64,000 bases of DNA from Trichuris trichiura. Lineage: Eukaryota; Nematoda; Enoplea; Trichinellida; Trichuridae. This document shows, in pieces, positions 13,201 to 24,310 of this stretch. The translations under genes were made by a program, and so were the position numbers. Location of the stretch: NCBI GenBank assembly GCA_037903355.1, contig JBAJFE010000014.1, positions 3,472,001-3,536,000 of the forward strand, written 5' to 3'. Numbering within the stretch: position 1 is the first letter of the stretch; each line of letters begins with the position of its first letter. The notes beneath the pieces are model-generated. The model was not told the DNA's origin. It ran no database searches and saw only the letters and a program-made list of their open reading frames with translations.

Positions 13201-14554
13201 TCCCTACAGCAAGGCTTCAAAGAAGCAAAGAGCAACAGTGAGTTTTTTTAGAATTTAGTTAGACACGTTACGCTACTTTTCTGTTTGTCCGTCTAACATT
13301 GAAGCCGACTTTGTAGGAAGAACTCCAGACCCGGTTGTGTGGAACACAATGCGAGGCATGTCAAAAGCTGAATGGTTCGTGCTTTGCATCAACTCCTCAG
13401 TTCCTAAAATCAGAGAACGATCATACTGTACTAGAAGACAAAACACAAACCAAAAGCAATGCTCCCTGGCGTAATCCGCGTAAAATCAGCAGAAAAACAT
13501 GATAGAGGGCGAGACTGCTAAATTTAGACTGTTTCTTTCGCAGTAACCCTGGAGAGTAACTCACCGGTTTGCTGCAATGACCGTCAAAACCTTGGGTTGG
13601 GTTTTGCGGAATTTTAACAGGAGACTTCTCGAATTGTAGTTCCGAGAATTCACCGAGATCCAAGCTAGCGCGTTTCGAAATAACTTCTTTGCCTGTTGCG
13701 CCAAGATACAGGGGCTGAAAATGGTGTATAAATTCAGATTACTTCCATTTTGGAGCAATAATAGCGAAACTCACAATAGACTTTCCACAGTATAATTCAT
13801 CCGTTAGGCTGCTAAAGTTGGGACAATTTGCTGAGTATGCAGGCATTGAGCAATGCTTTTTCGTAATCTCCTCTGTCTCATATCCGTTTTCTTTAGTTTG
13901 AGTTCCCTTTGCGCTGTCTGACAACTGTGTATGTCTCAGGTAGAAACTTCAAAAGGCACAACAGCATTCACCCACTTCATTGCACGGTCCTTTCATTAGA
14001 GGCTTAAAGGAGCCTCTTGAACGCACTGGTATCTCGTCATCAATTTCGGTAAAAGTAAGCGCCGATGACCATTTGCTGACAGGCCGCTTCGCTACTGGAA
14101 GTTCAATTTTCGAAATAAATTCGCTGCTGCTACCAAAATTGGTTGCCTCAGCTTCATATGGTTCAATTCCTGCAAAGATGTCCTGGTTTTCCTTGGACTA
14201 TGAAGTTTGTGCATATTACCAAGTGATATAGCCCGAATGCCATCAGAAAACGTGCGCAAACTATCAGTCCTTTCGTTTAAGTTTCTAGATGCTTTCAAGC
14301 AAGACTTTGAAGTTCTTATGCCAACTCTTCGATTGTTAGCTTCAAGATGTTTTTGGAAACGGGAGTACGAAAACAGCTGAGGAAGATGGGAACGAATGCG
14401 ATAGTGTTCGTCCAATGCAGGTTCTTCTAAATGATAGAAAAAAATCCTTCATGTGACATGCAGGACTGCTAAGAATACCGGTTGAAAACGTTTGAAAAGC
14501 GCAACTGTAAAAGTTATTGCCAAGCTGCTCGTCAGTCCGAACCTGATTCGTCAT
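10237..14554 (-). CDS. Anillin-like cytokinesis scaffold (multi-exon; middle and 3' end incomplete)
   Basis: Spliced by eye on the minus strand with GT-AG introns, mostly 43-60 nt. 5' exons: 14479-14554 (start MTNQVRTDEQ), 14220-14426, 13972-14169, 13775-13917, 13565-13714, 13451-13517, 13277-13403. 3' exons: 11781-11852, 11665-11729, 11468-11612, 11263-11421, 11041-11219, 10850-10933, 10702-10797, 10563-10655, 10408-10512, 10237-10364. All junction phases agree within each block. The 3' block reads as the anillin homology region (RVEMETKLMRL; SLSTRIHDFHVS; LRGPIDTAS; WNIVIPLNPL) followed by a PH domain (WTSYWCALRDGDILFWPS). Anillins link RhoA, actin, myosin and septins at the cleavage furrow. 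More exons must lie at 11.9-13.13 kb (candidates near 13.05-13.13 and 12.25-12.32 kb) but could not be joined. The last exon is unclear: the likely acceptor at about 10185 gives an early stop, whereas another frame there reads RWVARCLSQ, as expected for the PH C-terminal helix. Confidence 0.72.
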
Positions 14555-16318
14555 TCTTCACACCTTAAACAGGAAAGTCAATATGCTTCAACAGTTTTTT
14601 CCACTCCTTATGTAAGTTTTATTCTCATTCGAATTATTCTTCATAAAAAGATGAGAATTAATGATCACTGTGATGCTTAGGATTTGCACAAATCATTTTT
14701 TTCTAAACTAGGAAATCAGTATCGTAACGTCTTAAGTGCTGAGCATTATTGAGCAAGGAAGTTTAAACCCTACTACTTTGCTTCTATGTACGCAATCACT
14801 GAATAATCGACATTTCATAAAGGCAATCAGTAGTGGCCGCTGATAGTAGCAGTTGCATATTCTGCCTTTCTAGCGCAAATGTTGTCATAAACTGAAAATG
14901 GACAATAGTCTCTCGACAAAATGCAAGACTGTTTGAATACTGATTAGACGACAAACGATTGCAACAAATTCTTTGTAAAGGGGTCTATCTTAGTTTAAAA
15001 TAAGCATATTTGTGTGAAACTTTCAGAAATAATGCTTTCCTTCTTCCGCAGAAATGGCTATTAATTAGGAATGCAACCTATGCCGCAAGGAAGACGGCTG
15101 AAACAAACGAAATCTTTCAGAAAGTCTCAATAATGGTAACTGAAGTGAAAAACAAGAAAAAAATTAGAGTGCATTCCAGGCTTGTGCTCTTGCAAAACAA
15201 AAAGGCTTTATGCTAATGAGTGTGACGCATGTACACTGAGTGCTTTTAGGGTATAAATTTCGCCGCAGTGCTGACCCAGCATCCCGCTAATTGCGACTAC
15301 CAACGGGCTTTTCGCTAACACTTTGTGCATGACATATTAGTAAAAAATATTCTACCACTCACCAAATAAACAAGAGTTAAGTAATGATTCACCACTTCTC
15401 TATTCGTTTGTTGTTCTTGACTGTTCTCCTGTTAACTTTGTCGTAGCTCCAAAGCTAGTCTACCGCGCAACTTGGGCATTAGAGATTCTAAAACTGAAAC
15501 CATAACAATCCGCGTTTTAAAAATTTCACATGTACTTTACATCTCCATGTAAGCTTTATTAGTGCAAATGGAATCGCGTTGGCTGCCTAAGCATGGTTTT
15601 ATTTGCAATATTATTCCCATTGTGGATGAAATATCCCAAAATACCGAAATTCTCTCAAGTCAAAATGCAACGAAGTTACATCCCACCGCCCTGTAAAGCC
15701 ATTTTTACTTGTCTTAAAGATTCGTTGTGAGCTTTACGCAATGCAAATGGACTTGTTGCAGTCCAGTGCTTCCGTGTTCCAAAACAGAATTGCCATAATT
15801 TGTTATAGACAGCTAAAAATTGCAAATAATTATGGTTTATGCCAGAAGAAGGGAGCAGCTACAGAGCTGCCATGCGCTACTGAAAAGCAACCATTCAAGC
15901 ACTTCTTGGCCAGAGATAGAGACAATTTATCGCGCAACTTACTCGTTCTACAAGTTTGAACAAAATGTAAATATTATTTTTCACTAGAAGAACAATTCAC
16001 ACGACATCTTTAACAGCTTACAGATGACTGAAGAAAAAACGCATCACTCACTTGTAATCTAAGTCCACGCGGTAAATACCGCCGCATAAATATTCTATAA
16101 CGATCTCCATGGTCAGGCGCTGATTTTATACATATATATATATGTATATGTGGTTGTAGCCAACCAACCAACAGACGAATGCGTCATTCTTATCAGTGCT
16201 GGTGATGAACGGAACCGTTTTGTCAGTGACTCATAGGCACTCATTGGAGCTAAACGGAGAAGCGAAAGTGATGCGATGGAATTTCTTTTTCTACGGAAGT
16301 ACACTATGAATAATTTCA
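14555..16318. other. Upstream of the anillin-like gene; nothing firm
   Basis: A possible small plus-strand exon sits at about 15053-15136 (after CTTCCGCAG, before GTAACT), but no partner exon or family was found. The rest is AT-rich non-coding sequence. Confidence 0.35.
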
Positions 16319-16485
16319 TAATCAAATAGCTTTATTACGGAGAAAGTCCCGTTTAATGTGCGATAAAGGCTTTAATTCCAGAGCTTTCGGGTCACTCGAG
16401 ACCCGTCTTCAGCGGTCTTAAAATTATAAAAATGCCCTTAACGCACATTAAACGGGACTTTCTCCGTAATAAAGCTATTTGATTA
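16319..16485. repeat. 44-bp inverted repeat enclosing a ribozyme motif
   Basis: The arms 16319-16362 and 16442-16485 are complementary over 44 bp. The enclosed sequence holds the hammerhead-like motif at 16378-16415 on the minus strand, so a transcript would form a long hairpin with the motif at its tip. Confidence 0.85.
16378..16415 (-). ncRNA. Hammerhead-ribozyme-like motif
   Basis: Minus strand 5' to 3': helix I CCG, core CUGAAGA, helix II CGGGUC/GACCCG, GAAA, GCU, cleavage-site base C, helix I UGG (one G-U pair). The order and the core match a type I hammerhead with a self-complementary AGCU in place of a closed helix III, as is known for dimer-acting Penelope-type hammerheads. The first base after CUGANGA can pair with the G of GAAA, which would have to open in the active fold. 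Confidence 0.6.
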
Positions 16486-16999
16486 TGAAAACATAAGGTC
16501 CCGTACCAAGAAATTACATCTACGAATAATTTATGTAAAATAACAAGATTTGCAGTACGCATTACAGAACGAACCTCTGACGTCCACGTTAGTACCACTG
16601 TTACTCCACGCATTCATTACATTCATAGATTTTCAGTGCACGTTCGCTGAAATTGACTAAACTTTCATATCCAAAAGGCATAAAAAACTGTGAATTCATG
16701 AAGTCTTTATTCTAATATCATTAATGTAACGCTTGTTTATTTTTTAACATAACTAACAAATTCATAAAAAGTTAAAATATTTAAAAGCGAAGCCTACCGG
16801 GCCGTCCCAGCCACGTCACTAACGTTGAATGCAAACCGTAGTGGAAGAAAAGCCTTTTCGTTTTATGATTGAATTAAAGTTTTTTTTTCTGATGGCACTG
16901 CTGTGACTAGAAAACGATTGGCACGAGTGATATTTATCGATTACGTAAATTAGTTGCTCCAGCTAATTTCTGAGCTCAAGACGGATTTGAACGGTGAAA

Positions 17000-17505
17000 A
17001 TGAAAAATGAAATTTTTGCGGTTTGGCAACCCGACCATTAAATCAACGTTTATTGCATAAACGTCAATCGTGAAGCTTTCAGGTCTCGCCATGGCCCGTC
17101 ATCAGCGCACTGCCGCCCGTCGGGTCGGTCATCATGTTAGCAAGCCGCTCCATCCGACAGACCTAGGCGGAGACCTTAGCCGTCAGGTCTATCTTGACCC
17201 GTCGGGCCCTGGTCCCACCTAGTCAGTCAGACTTCGCAGCAATCACCCAACCGTCCTCCAGCGACTGCGCCAACACTAACAAAGAGCAACAACGATCCTA
17301 CAAACGAAGTACACCCGTCTGTTTTAAACTGTCATCTTTGCCAGGTCTTTACTTTCTTTCTTCCGTGCCCGCAAACACACTTTAATTTAATTTTCTCTCT
17401 TCTTTCTTCCTTCCTAACAGGTGCGTTTTTCAAAATGAAAATTTTGCGGTTTTGGTAACCCATTCATTAAATCAACGTTTATTTCATAAACGTCAATCGC
17501 GAAGC
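17000..17505 (-). mobile_element. Retrozyme-like unit: direct repeats with ribozyme motif
   Basis: The segments 17000-17076 and about 17430-17505 are direct repeats (shared AAATCAACGTTTAT and ATAAACGTCAATCG). The first continues into the hammerhead-like motif at 17070-17108. The second loses homology at GAAGC, within about 4 bp of the predicted cleavage position. The roughly 350 bp between them are GC-richer than the surroundings and have no coding content. This layout matches a non-autonomous retrozyme or Penelope pseudo-LTR unit. Confidence 0.5.
17070..17108 (-). ncRNA. Hammerhead-ribozyme-like motif (slightly decayed)
   Basis: Minus strand: GCG, CUGAUGA, helix II (CGGG.../...GACCUG), GAAA, GCU, cleavage base U, CAC. 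Helix I has one mismatch (GCG against CAC; the related copies have CGC). Its flank shares GACGGGCGG with the copy at 60098-60136, so the two belong to one family. Confidence 0.5.
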
Positions 17506-18269
17506 CAAAAACGAAATCAGATTTCAGTTCGATTCTTCTACTCACTTAATAGCTAAAGCCTACCAGCTTGATTCCCTTTCGTATGACTCAATCCGAAATG
17601 TACTAACAGATCTGCGCTACAACTGCTGATACTCGGAACATATAATGCATTAAGAACTAGAACGGCGTCACTCTACGAATGGACTAAGCAATGCGATGAC
17701 TGCGGTGTAGTTTGAAACGTTTTCGCAGGTTTGTTGCGGATATACAAGCGTTCACCGTTACGCAGTTATTAACATTTTAAGACAACAATCAGTACGTATA
17801 ACAATGAGATTAGAATGATTCTCTTTTCATCTTCAACACTTGGACACGCTGCACTAACTGGAGCTAGCTGAAAAATCTATCCAGCCACTTCAAACACAAA
17901 GCAGATAATGGCCATCAATTACAAACGTATCAACGTGAAAATGCAAATTTGAATGCGCTGGTCGCTCACAGCTTTGATGCAGCACCACTAGAATGAACGA
18001 ACGTAGAAGTGTGGCTGTCATGAAAATGGAGAACAAATTTTGCATAAGGAATCAAATCAGTTTAGAAAACTTCCTGTGACCATGTCGCCTGATTCAAATG
18101 ATCAGCCCGCTAATATTTACGTATGCAAACATGATAAACTCTTAAACAAGCTGTATATTAATGGGTCATCGCTCAGTCAGGGATACAACAACGGCAGAGA
18201 CGATACAAGGCTTAACGCGAGGAGTACAAAAAATGCTCGTATGTGAATTGTCAACAAAATCGTTATATT
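17506..18269. other. Gap downstream of the VRK gene
   Basis: No coding exons, repeats or RNA folds recognised. A clear AATAAA on the minus strand just after the kinase stop was not found. Confidence 0.4.
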
Positions 18270-20405
18270 TCACCTAGGACGCAACTGTCGCCCTGAAGGA
18301 ATAATTGCGTAGTTCCGTGAAGAACTAGTGCTGTCAATTTTCCGATCATGCAGCTGAGCAGTACTTTGTCCTGACTCGTTCGTTGGGTGTGCTACACCAT
18401 TAGACGAACTATGTCGGGGTTCCGTCAAATGAGTGTACTTTTTCCGTACCATTATTGACATCCGACGAAGAATCGAACTTCGAGTGGTCGATGGAAAGTT
18501 CCTCAAGCCAGGAACTATTCTGGCACTGCAACTGCCTGGAGTTGTCTTCGCTGCTTCGACCACCTGTTTGGAGGTTTGATTAGCTACCCGCTTCTCGTTT
18601 AGAGCACGGTCCGAAGTTTTTGGTGAACACTCAGCGAATTCAACATGCGTATTTTTCTTGTGAACGCCCAAGCGACGCCCTACATTGGCTTTGGCTTTTT
18701 TTGGGACAGGAGAGCTAATAACTGTGGCTTTGTCACTTCGAGAAGAAACGCCACGCATTGAACGTTCGATTTCTTTCACCACAGTGAATGGTTCCAAAAC
18801 TGAGCGTAGATGATCAAAGTCCACTGGGTCGGTATAACCGAGGGCATAAGCATGTTCAAAAAACGACTGAGCCGGCCTAACAGCAAAGGAAAGTTTACCA
18901 ACGAGCATCTTCTTCAGCTCTTGGCGCAAGTTGGCTTTCAGAACCTTCTTCATTTCAAATACAGCATCAGCAGTAGAACAATCGCTCCAGGGAAGGTAGC
19001 CGCATAACCAAAGGAGAAAATTATAACCAAGAATTTCGACGTCACCACGGAAAGAAGGAGAAGCACCGCAGTGTGCATCAATGCTAGTGAAATCGCGAGT
19101 TCCATTGTGGGCATTTTTTGATTCTGGCTTGTAAGTGGCTTTAGGTGATACCACGTAAGCAAGCCCAAAATCGATCACATATGATTTCCAGATTTCTACT
19201 TCAGCAGCATACTTCGTCACGTTTAAGTTTTCGACCAATACATTATCGCCTTTCAAGTCAGCGTACACGTATCTGCTACAGTGCAAGTATTGTAACACAT
19301 TCAAACAAGAAATTGCAAGCTTGAAGACGGCGAATGGTTGAAATGCTCCTCCTGCGGAGGAACGCAAATTTTCAACACTGATACCATAACGAGGAATGAT
19401 CAAGAAGCGATATTCGCGGCCAAAGGAATGATGAATGCCGGATGCAAGCAAATATGGCATTCCAAAAAAAGTTAACCCTATGAAAAAGCAGTGCTAGCAC
19501 AATGGAAACAAGATACCGTAACTTATTACTGACCATGTGACTCTCTCCACTCGTCGATACGCCTTTTTTGCCCTACGCGTTGATACAAATGAATCTCTTG
19601 GAACAAAGGACCATTGCTTGACAATTCCAATTTCGCAACTGCTGGTGTCTCACTGCATTCCTTCGACTAAAGATATTCAAAACATGAAAACGCAAAAACG
19701 CAAATAAGCTTTATTTAAAATGATTTTAACGAGAGTAAATCTTTTTATTAAAAGAGAGAGACTACCATGTTGACCCATTGGTCAGCGACTGGTATTCAAA
19801 CTTATACAAAAGCAGACAAGGTTTAATGTTCGAGAATTAAAACTCCTTATCCCCTGCTTAGCACAGTCTTTAGGGGTTGCTAAACTAAAACTTTATGAAA
19901 ATAAAGATGAAAGATACTGAATCCCACTATGCCCAATGGCATCGTTGAGCAGAAAATCCTTTCCAAAGCGTAACAAGGCCCTCTATCCACGAACATGCAA
20001 ATTGAAATTTAAATGACCATCACTGTTACGTGAACTTTTCAGGCGCAGCAAAGCACCGTTCTAGCAGGCAGCCAAGCACATTTATCTTCCAAGATCCCTT
20101 TTTATTATTGTTGCGAATAAGAAAAAGAGCTGCAAAGTAAGGTACAGTGCAAGGAAATCTAAGCAGTCAAAACGTGAGGCTCAAAATAAATGTCGTCGCA
20201 AATAATAAAATTCAGATAAGATAGAGAAAATACCAACCCGTTGCACGAAGTAGAGACTTCCAAAACCGCCAGTAGCAAATAATCTACCTAAACTCCATCT
20301 ACCGCCAGCTGCATCGACCAACACTTCATTTACTGGTAGAGGAGGAGCTACCCCATATCCATCTTTCCGCTGGCGCTTTCCCAAAGCCACCTTTCCACGA
20401 GGCAT
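18270..20405 (-). CDS. VRK-family serine/threonine protein kinase
   Basis: Three exons join in phase into a 502-residue protein: 20238-20405 (start MPRGKVALGK), 19534-19666, 18270-19477; the introns are 571 and 56 nt. Visible motifs: glycine-rich loop ATGGFGSLYF (residues about 44-53), VAK lysine at about 68 (AVAKLEL), the NGPLFQEIHLYQR segment typical of VRKs, catalytic loop YADLKGDNVLV (Asp about 174), DFG in VIDFGLAY, then NGTRDFTSIDAH and RGDVEILGY, which are hallmarks of vaccinia-related kinases. A basic Ser/Thr-rich tail of about 180 residues (KKAKANVGRR) may be a nuclear-targeting region. VRK1-type kinases phosphorylate BAF and histone H3 and act in nuclear envelope dynamics. The catalytic residues look intact, so it is probably active. 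Ortholog assignment within the VRK family was not attempted. Confidence 0.9.
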
Positions 20406-20790
20406 ATTAGGCGCGACTCCAAATGCGCTACAAGTAAACGCTTACAATCAATTCTGATGCGCAGGTTCAAATAAAACGGAGGCAGTTTCAGAAAGCAGCC
20501 TAGAGGAAGCCTCAAAAACTAGGATTACACTCGGCATCATACCTTTTACGCTTACTGGTTCAGTTTTTTAAGTAGTCTTGAAAGTTTTTGTCATAAAAAA
20601 TACTTTCTATTTTCAAGCACACACTTTCACCACAAGCTTCCAAGCTGCTCACTCAACTAAACGGATACGCCCGCTCGAATTGCTGACAGACAAAGAAAAA
20701 ACTACAAGGCCCACTTTAAAACACTTGCCTTTAAACAGCTATTACACTTTGTACGTCACTCGTGCACTTTATTCATACGTCAATTTAAGA

Positions 20791-20829
20791 CCGCTGATGA
20801 TGGGTCGCGCTTGGACCCGAAAGCTACGG
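20791..20829 (+). ncRNA. Hammerhead-ribozyme-like motif (well preserved)
   Basis: Plus strand: helix I CCG, CUGAUGA, helix II GGGUC/GACCC around a 7-nt loop, GAAA, GCU, cleavage base A, helix I CGG. All conserved core positions are present. It lies about 390 bp upstream of the VRK start codon, on the opposite strand, and is not inside an obvious palindrome. Confidence 0.65.
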
Positions 20830-21320
20830 AGAATTTAGTAATAAAAGTTTTTCAACGGGACTCAAAATCCGTATAAAAAAGAAGCAACCCATTTCAAGCA
20901 CACAAGTCAATTTGCACTTACGACAAACCGTTTATTGCACGCTGAAGCAATGCATCGTAAGTATGAAGATTTCGGGAATAAGCATTCACCGTCGCTAGCG
21001 CACTTATATAACCCCTTCATCGGTTCCCATGGATAGTCGTTATTGCAAAAATGGCTTATCCCCTTAAAGAGCTACATACATGCAAAGCGTAGCTATAGAA
21101 AATCAGCGGTTTCCGTTGTCACTGCAAAAATGGTACGTGTGAAGGCTTATCTTTGAAACTTGAGCAATAGATTTCCCTAAACCAATAATGAAAAAATTAC
21201 CAATTATTAGGTTTACATGCATTTTTTTAATCATCACCATTGCATCTCAGAGCTCCGGGTTTTTTGAAACTAGAACTTTGAGAACTCTTCCTACTCGTTG
21301 TAACGTTGCAAAAGAAGCAG

Positions 21321-21470
21321 AAATTTACTGGCAAACCAAACATTCAATTGAAGAGCGACTATGAGGACGAAAATAGTATTATTGGATCAGCAGGTGGACG
21401 TAGCGAAGTCAGCAGCTACGCGTTTCAACATCCCAACAACTTTTTAACCCGTTTCAACGATGCTGTATGA
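21321..21470 (+). CDS. Possible terminal exon, unknown protein
   Basis: After AAAGAAGCAG an open frame of 49 codons runs to TGA with protein-like composition (KSDYEDENSIIGS, HPNNFLTRFNDAV). No domain is recognised and no upstream exon was found, so this may be chance. Confidence 0.25.
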   Translation, partial: KFTGKPNIQLKSDYEDENSIIGSAGGRSEVSSYAFQHPNNFLTRFNDAV

Positions 21471-23799
21471 TGATTTTCTGCTCTGTAAGGTGAGCAGGTA
21501 TACACAAGTCTCTGCAGTGGTCATGTTGGCAATGTGTAGCAGCTAGGCTCATAGTTCTGTGCATTCCAACTTCCGTTGACCTTCACAGCCCTGTTGCGAC
21601 TGCTGGAAAGATTGTCATTCAAACATAGCTTTCATATTTTCCTTCGGACGGAATGTCTTTGGTGGAAGGTAAAGCGAACACTGAAAATTCTGTCTGACGA
21701 CTCTGGAAGCTTCTTCAGTTTCCTCGTTGATTTTTGTTGGATTCAGGACGTGAACTTTAGATCCAACTTGTGATACTCTCTGACAGACGGTAGAACGCAC
21801 ATGCCGAGTCTGTTCCTCGCAAAAGAACAACTGCTTTGATGAACAACTTAGTTATTAACAATTTTTTGTATAACCTTAACTCGGTCTTGGAATCAATGCT
21901 GACTACAGTAAATGCTTACTTGCCCTAGCCAAGGAATTAAAAAGAATATCAGAGCAGCCTAGGCAAAACTGGAGCCAGCAAACGAGTGCACCACGTTCTG
22001 ACACTGACTGTTTGACGCATACGGTTTACCTCGGAACTTGATTCGAATTACTCGAGTCTATTGTCTTCCTTACGACTGCCCCCAGAATTTCCCTATTGTT
22101 CAGGTCTGCGTGTATTCTGTTTTGTTGCCCATGTTTAGGTTTCCTTGCTGCAAGAGTTTCATTTTCAAATCGTCACGTTGCCTCAGGGTCAGATGCTGCG
22201 TTTCCTTTCCATGAAATACGTTTCGTTAGGTTACATTTCCATTTGTGCGTGGAACCGCATTCCCTTAGTCCCATCCAGATGCATACCCCGTAAAAGGAAA
22301 AATGCAGATCGCTACAGGGGTACAGTCCTGCCTTTTATTGGCCAAACCCTTTAAGGCACAACCTGTGGCATCCCGGATTTCCCAAAGAGAATGATCACCG
22401 TGGACAGATTAAAACCTACTCTTTGGAAACATATAGCACAAAAAAGAGACGCAACAATGTAGCCTGAGGAAACCTGGCAGCGTGAAAACAACATCGCCAC
22501 CGAAGGGAGAGGAAGTGTAGACAACGCGTCGAGTAAGTAGGTGCAGATTTATTACTGTTGGAACATAGATGGCCGAAGTGAAAATAGCGCGGGAGATTTA
22601 ACAGTTTCATCTGCAACGACAAGAAAGAACGAAACAAACCAAACTAACCAGAAAACACGTAGCCAGGAAGAGTACAGTAACATAGAAAATGTGCGCAGGT
22701 ACGAGCTGGTGAATAGGTGTCAGAGGATTGTCGTTCTCTCCAAAAATTGCAAACACAACGAAACACGGAAAGCGTTTATTTCTCTATGACGCGTTTGCTC
22801 ATCCACCCATTCTCAATCACTCGGAAACATACATATTTTTTCGTCATCCAGAAATGGGTGCGTTCAATCTTTATTTGACAGCGAACCTGCGTACGCCGGC
22901 CTGAAGTCTTATGCGGCTGTTAGTCAAATGCGCCGCAGGTGCCTGACCAATAGCCGTATGAAACGTTCGAAAAAAACTCTGCAGGTATCCCAGCGGAAGC
23001 CCTATGCAGCTATTCGGCGAAGAACTCGGTGTCAGCTCAGAGGAGTTGGGCGTAGCCACTACCCACCCAGAGAGAATAGGGTGGGACCAATCGTTCTGCC
23101 ACAGGAAGCCTTCAAAATATAACCAGGGAAACATAAACCACAACTTGAACGAAAAGGACGCCGCCTATTGGCAACAGTAATAATTCGGACGTTGAACACA
23201 AGTAGTTCGAGCAATTCAAACATATGTTAAACTCTGTGCATGAAAACATATGCTCGCAGTAAACAATCTTGCAACTTGCGAATTCCCTAAAACAATTACT
23301 AATTTTCTGAGTTGCTGTAGGAAGCGAGAGCAGCAATGGAAACGGTGTTACTTAAACCCACATTCGAGTAGCTCAAAAAATGGTGAACAACTTTTACGAG
23401 ACAGTAGATTTGAAAAAACCGCAAAAGTATGGCTACAGTATTAACCATACTCAGGTCAGAAAAAGCATGCTGCCACTGCTCCATTACCTGAAACCTTTGT
23501 TGTTGAAAGTAAGGACTTTAAGCAACAGAGATTTGTCTCCATAAGGTATCCCTTGTGGTCTTGGACTGTTCATAGTAATGATGGAGAAAGAGTCTTTCTT
23601 TGATGATTGAAGTTACAGAGCTTTGGCACCTACTTGTCTTCCACCGTCTGCTTACCCAACGAGGATTATTAAAAACGAAGGCGCTCATAACTCAGGACAT
23701 GACCGATTTTATTCGCGTGAATGGTGGACCAATGTTAAATGGTAGCTGCTCCCGGTGACCACTCGGTCGAGTGGCACAAACGGCAAATGATACTCTTTG
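21471..23799. other. Gap with no supported gene
   Basis: Only short, unrelated frames on both strands; no recognisable domains or terminal repeats. The minus frame at 21615-21830 has ordinary composition but matches nothing I know. Confidence 0.35.
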
Positions 23800-24310
23800 T
23801 TCACTATTCGTTATGATTTACTCAATTTTGAACTTTTTGAATGAGACTGGGGTCAGTGAATCCGCTCCAACCTTTTGCAGACTGCTCAGTATCTTTAAGT
23901 CCCTTTTTATTAAAAATGCCTCTAAGAAAAGCGGTCGACCATTGTGCTCAACGTAATGGTAAAGCTGACCGCCTTGGGAAAAGGTTGTTTAGGTGGATGA
24001 GAGATTGCAGTTTGCTATCTCTTTGATTTACGGCGAAAATGTAATGATTAAAACCCTTAATGAGCAATAGTGGTTCAGCCGGTGAGAAAACTTTTCCTCC
24101 TGGTTTTCCATGAAAAGTTTTGTGAATACCGGCGATAGAGCAGTACCCAACGAGCCACCTGATTTCTGATGGAAAGTGAATTTCCCTTGGAAATGGAAAT
24201 AGTGTCCTTTTGTCACACACAGTTTAGACAGCTCAGTTAAGTGATTGGGGAGAACTCCATTGCATGTCCGTAGACGTTACCTTCAGACAACGCTTTAAGG
24301 TGTATACCGT
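23800..24310 (-). pseudogene. Penelope-like reverse transcriptase relic
   Basis: In three minus-strand frames, read from right to left: a segment ending GKFTFHQKSGGSLGTALSPVF-TKLFME (24028-24216), equivalent to the Penelope RT motif with G-x-MGSPLSPV; then a decayed YxDD region with FAVNQRD and LIHLNNLFP (about 23948-24080); then HNGRPLFLEAFLIKRDL (about 23870-23935), equivalent to the LPFLD motif. The order and spacing are those of Penelope-like elements. Two frameshifts and a missing catalytic YxDD make it inactive. No GIY-YIG endonuclease was seen downstream. Confidence 0.7.

Noticed and set aside
12793..13251. 152-codon plus-strand frame
   Set aside because: It lies opposite anillin-like exons and intron, crosses a C11 run and matches no family; treated as chance.
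17528..17540. TTCGATTC, a T-loop-like string, as a tRNA candidate
   Set aside because: No D-arm, anticodon arm or acceptor stem pairs around it; no tRNA gene was found in the window.
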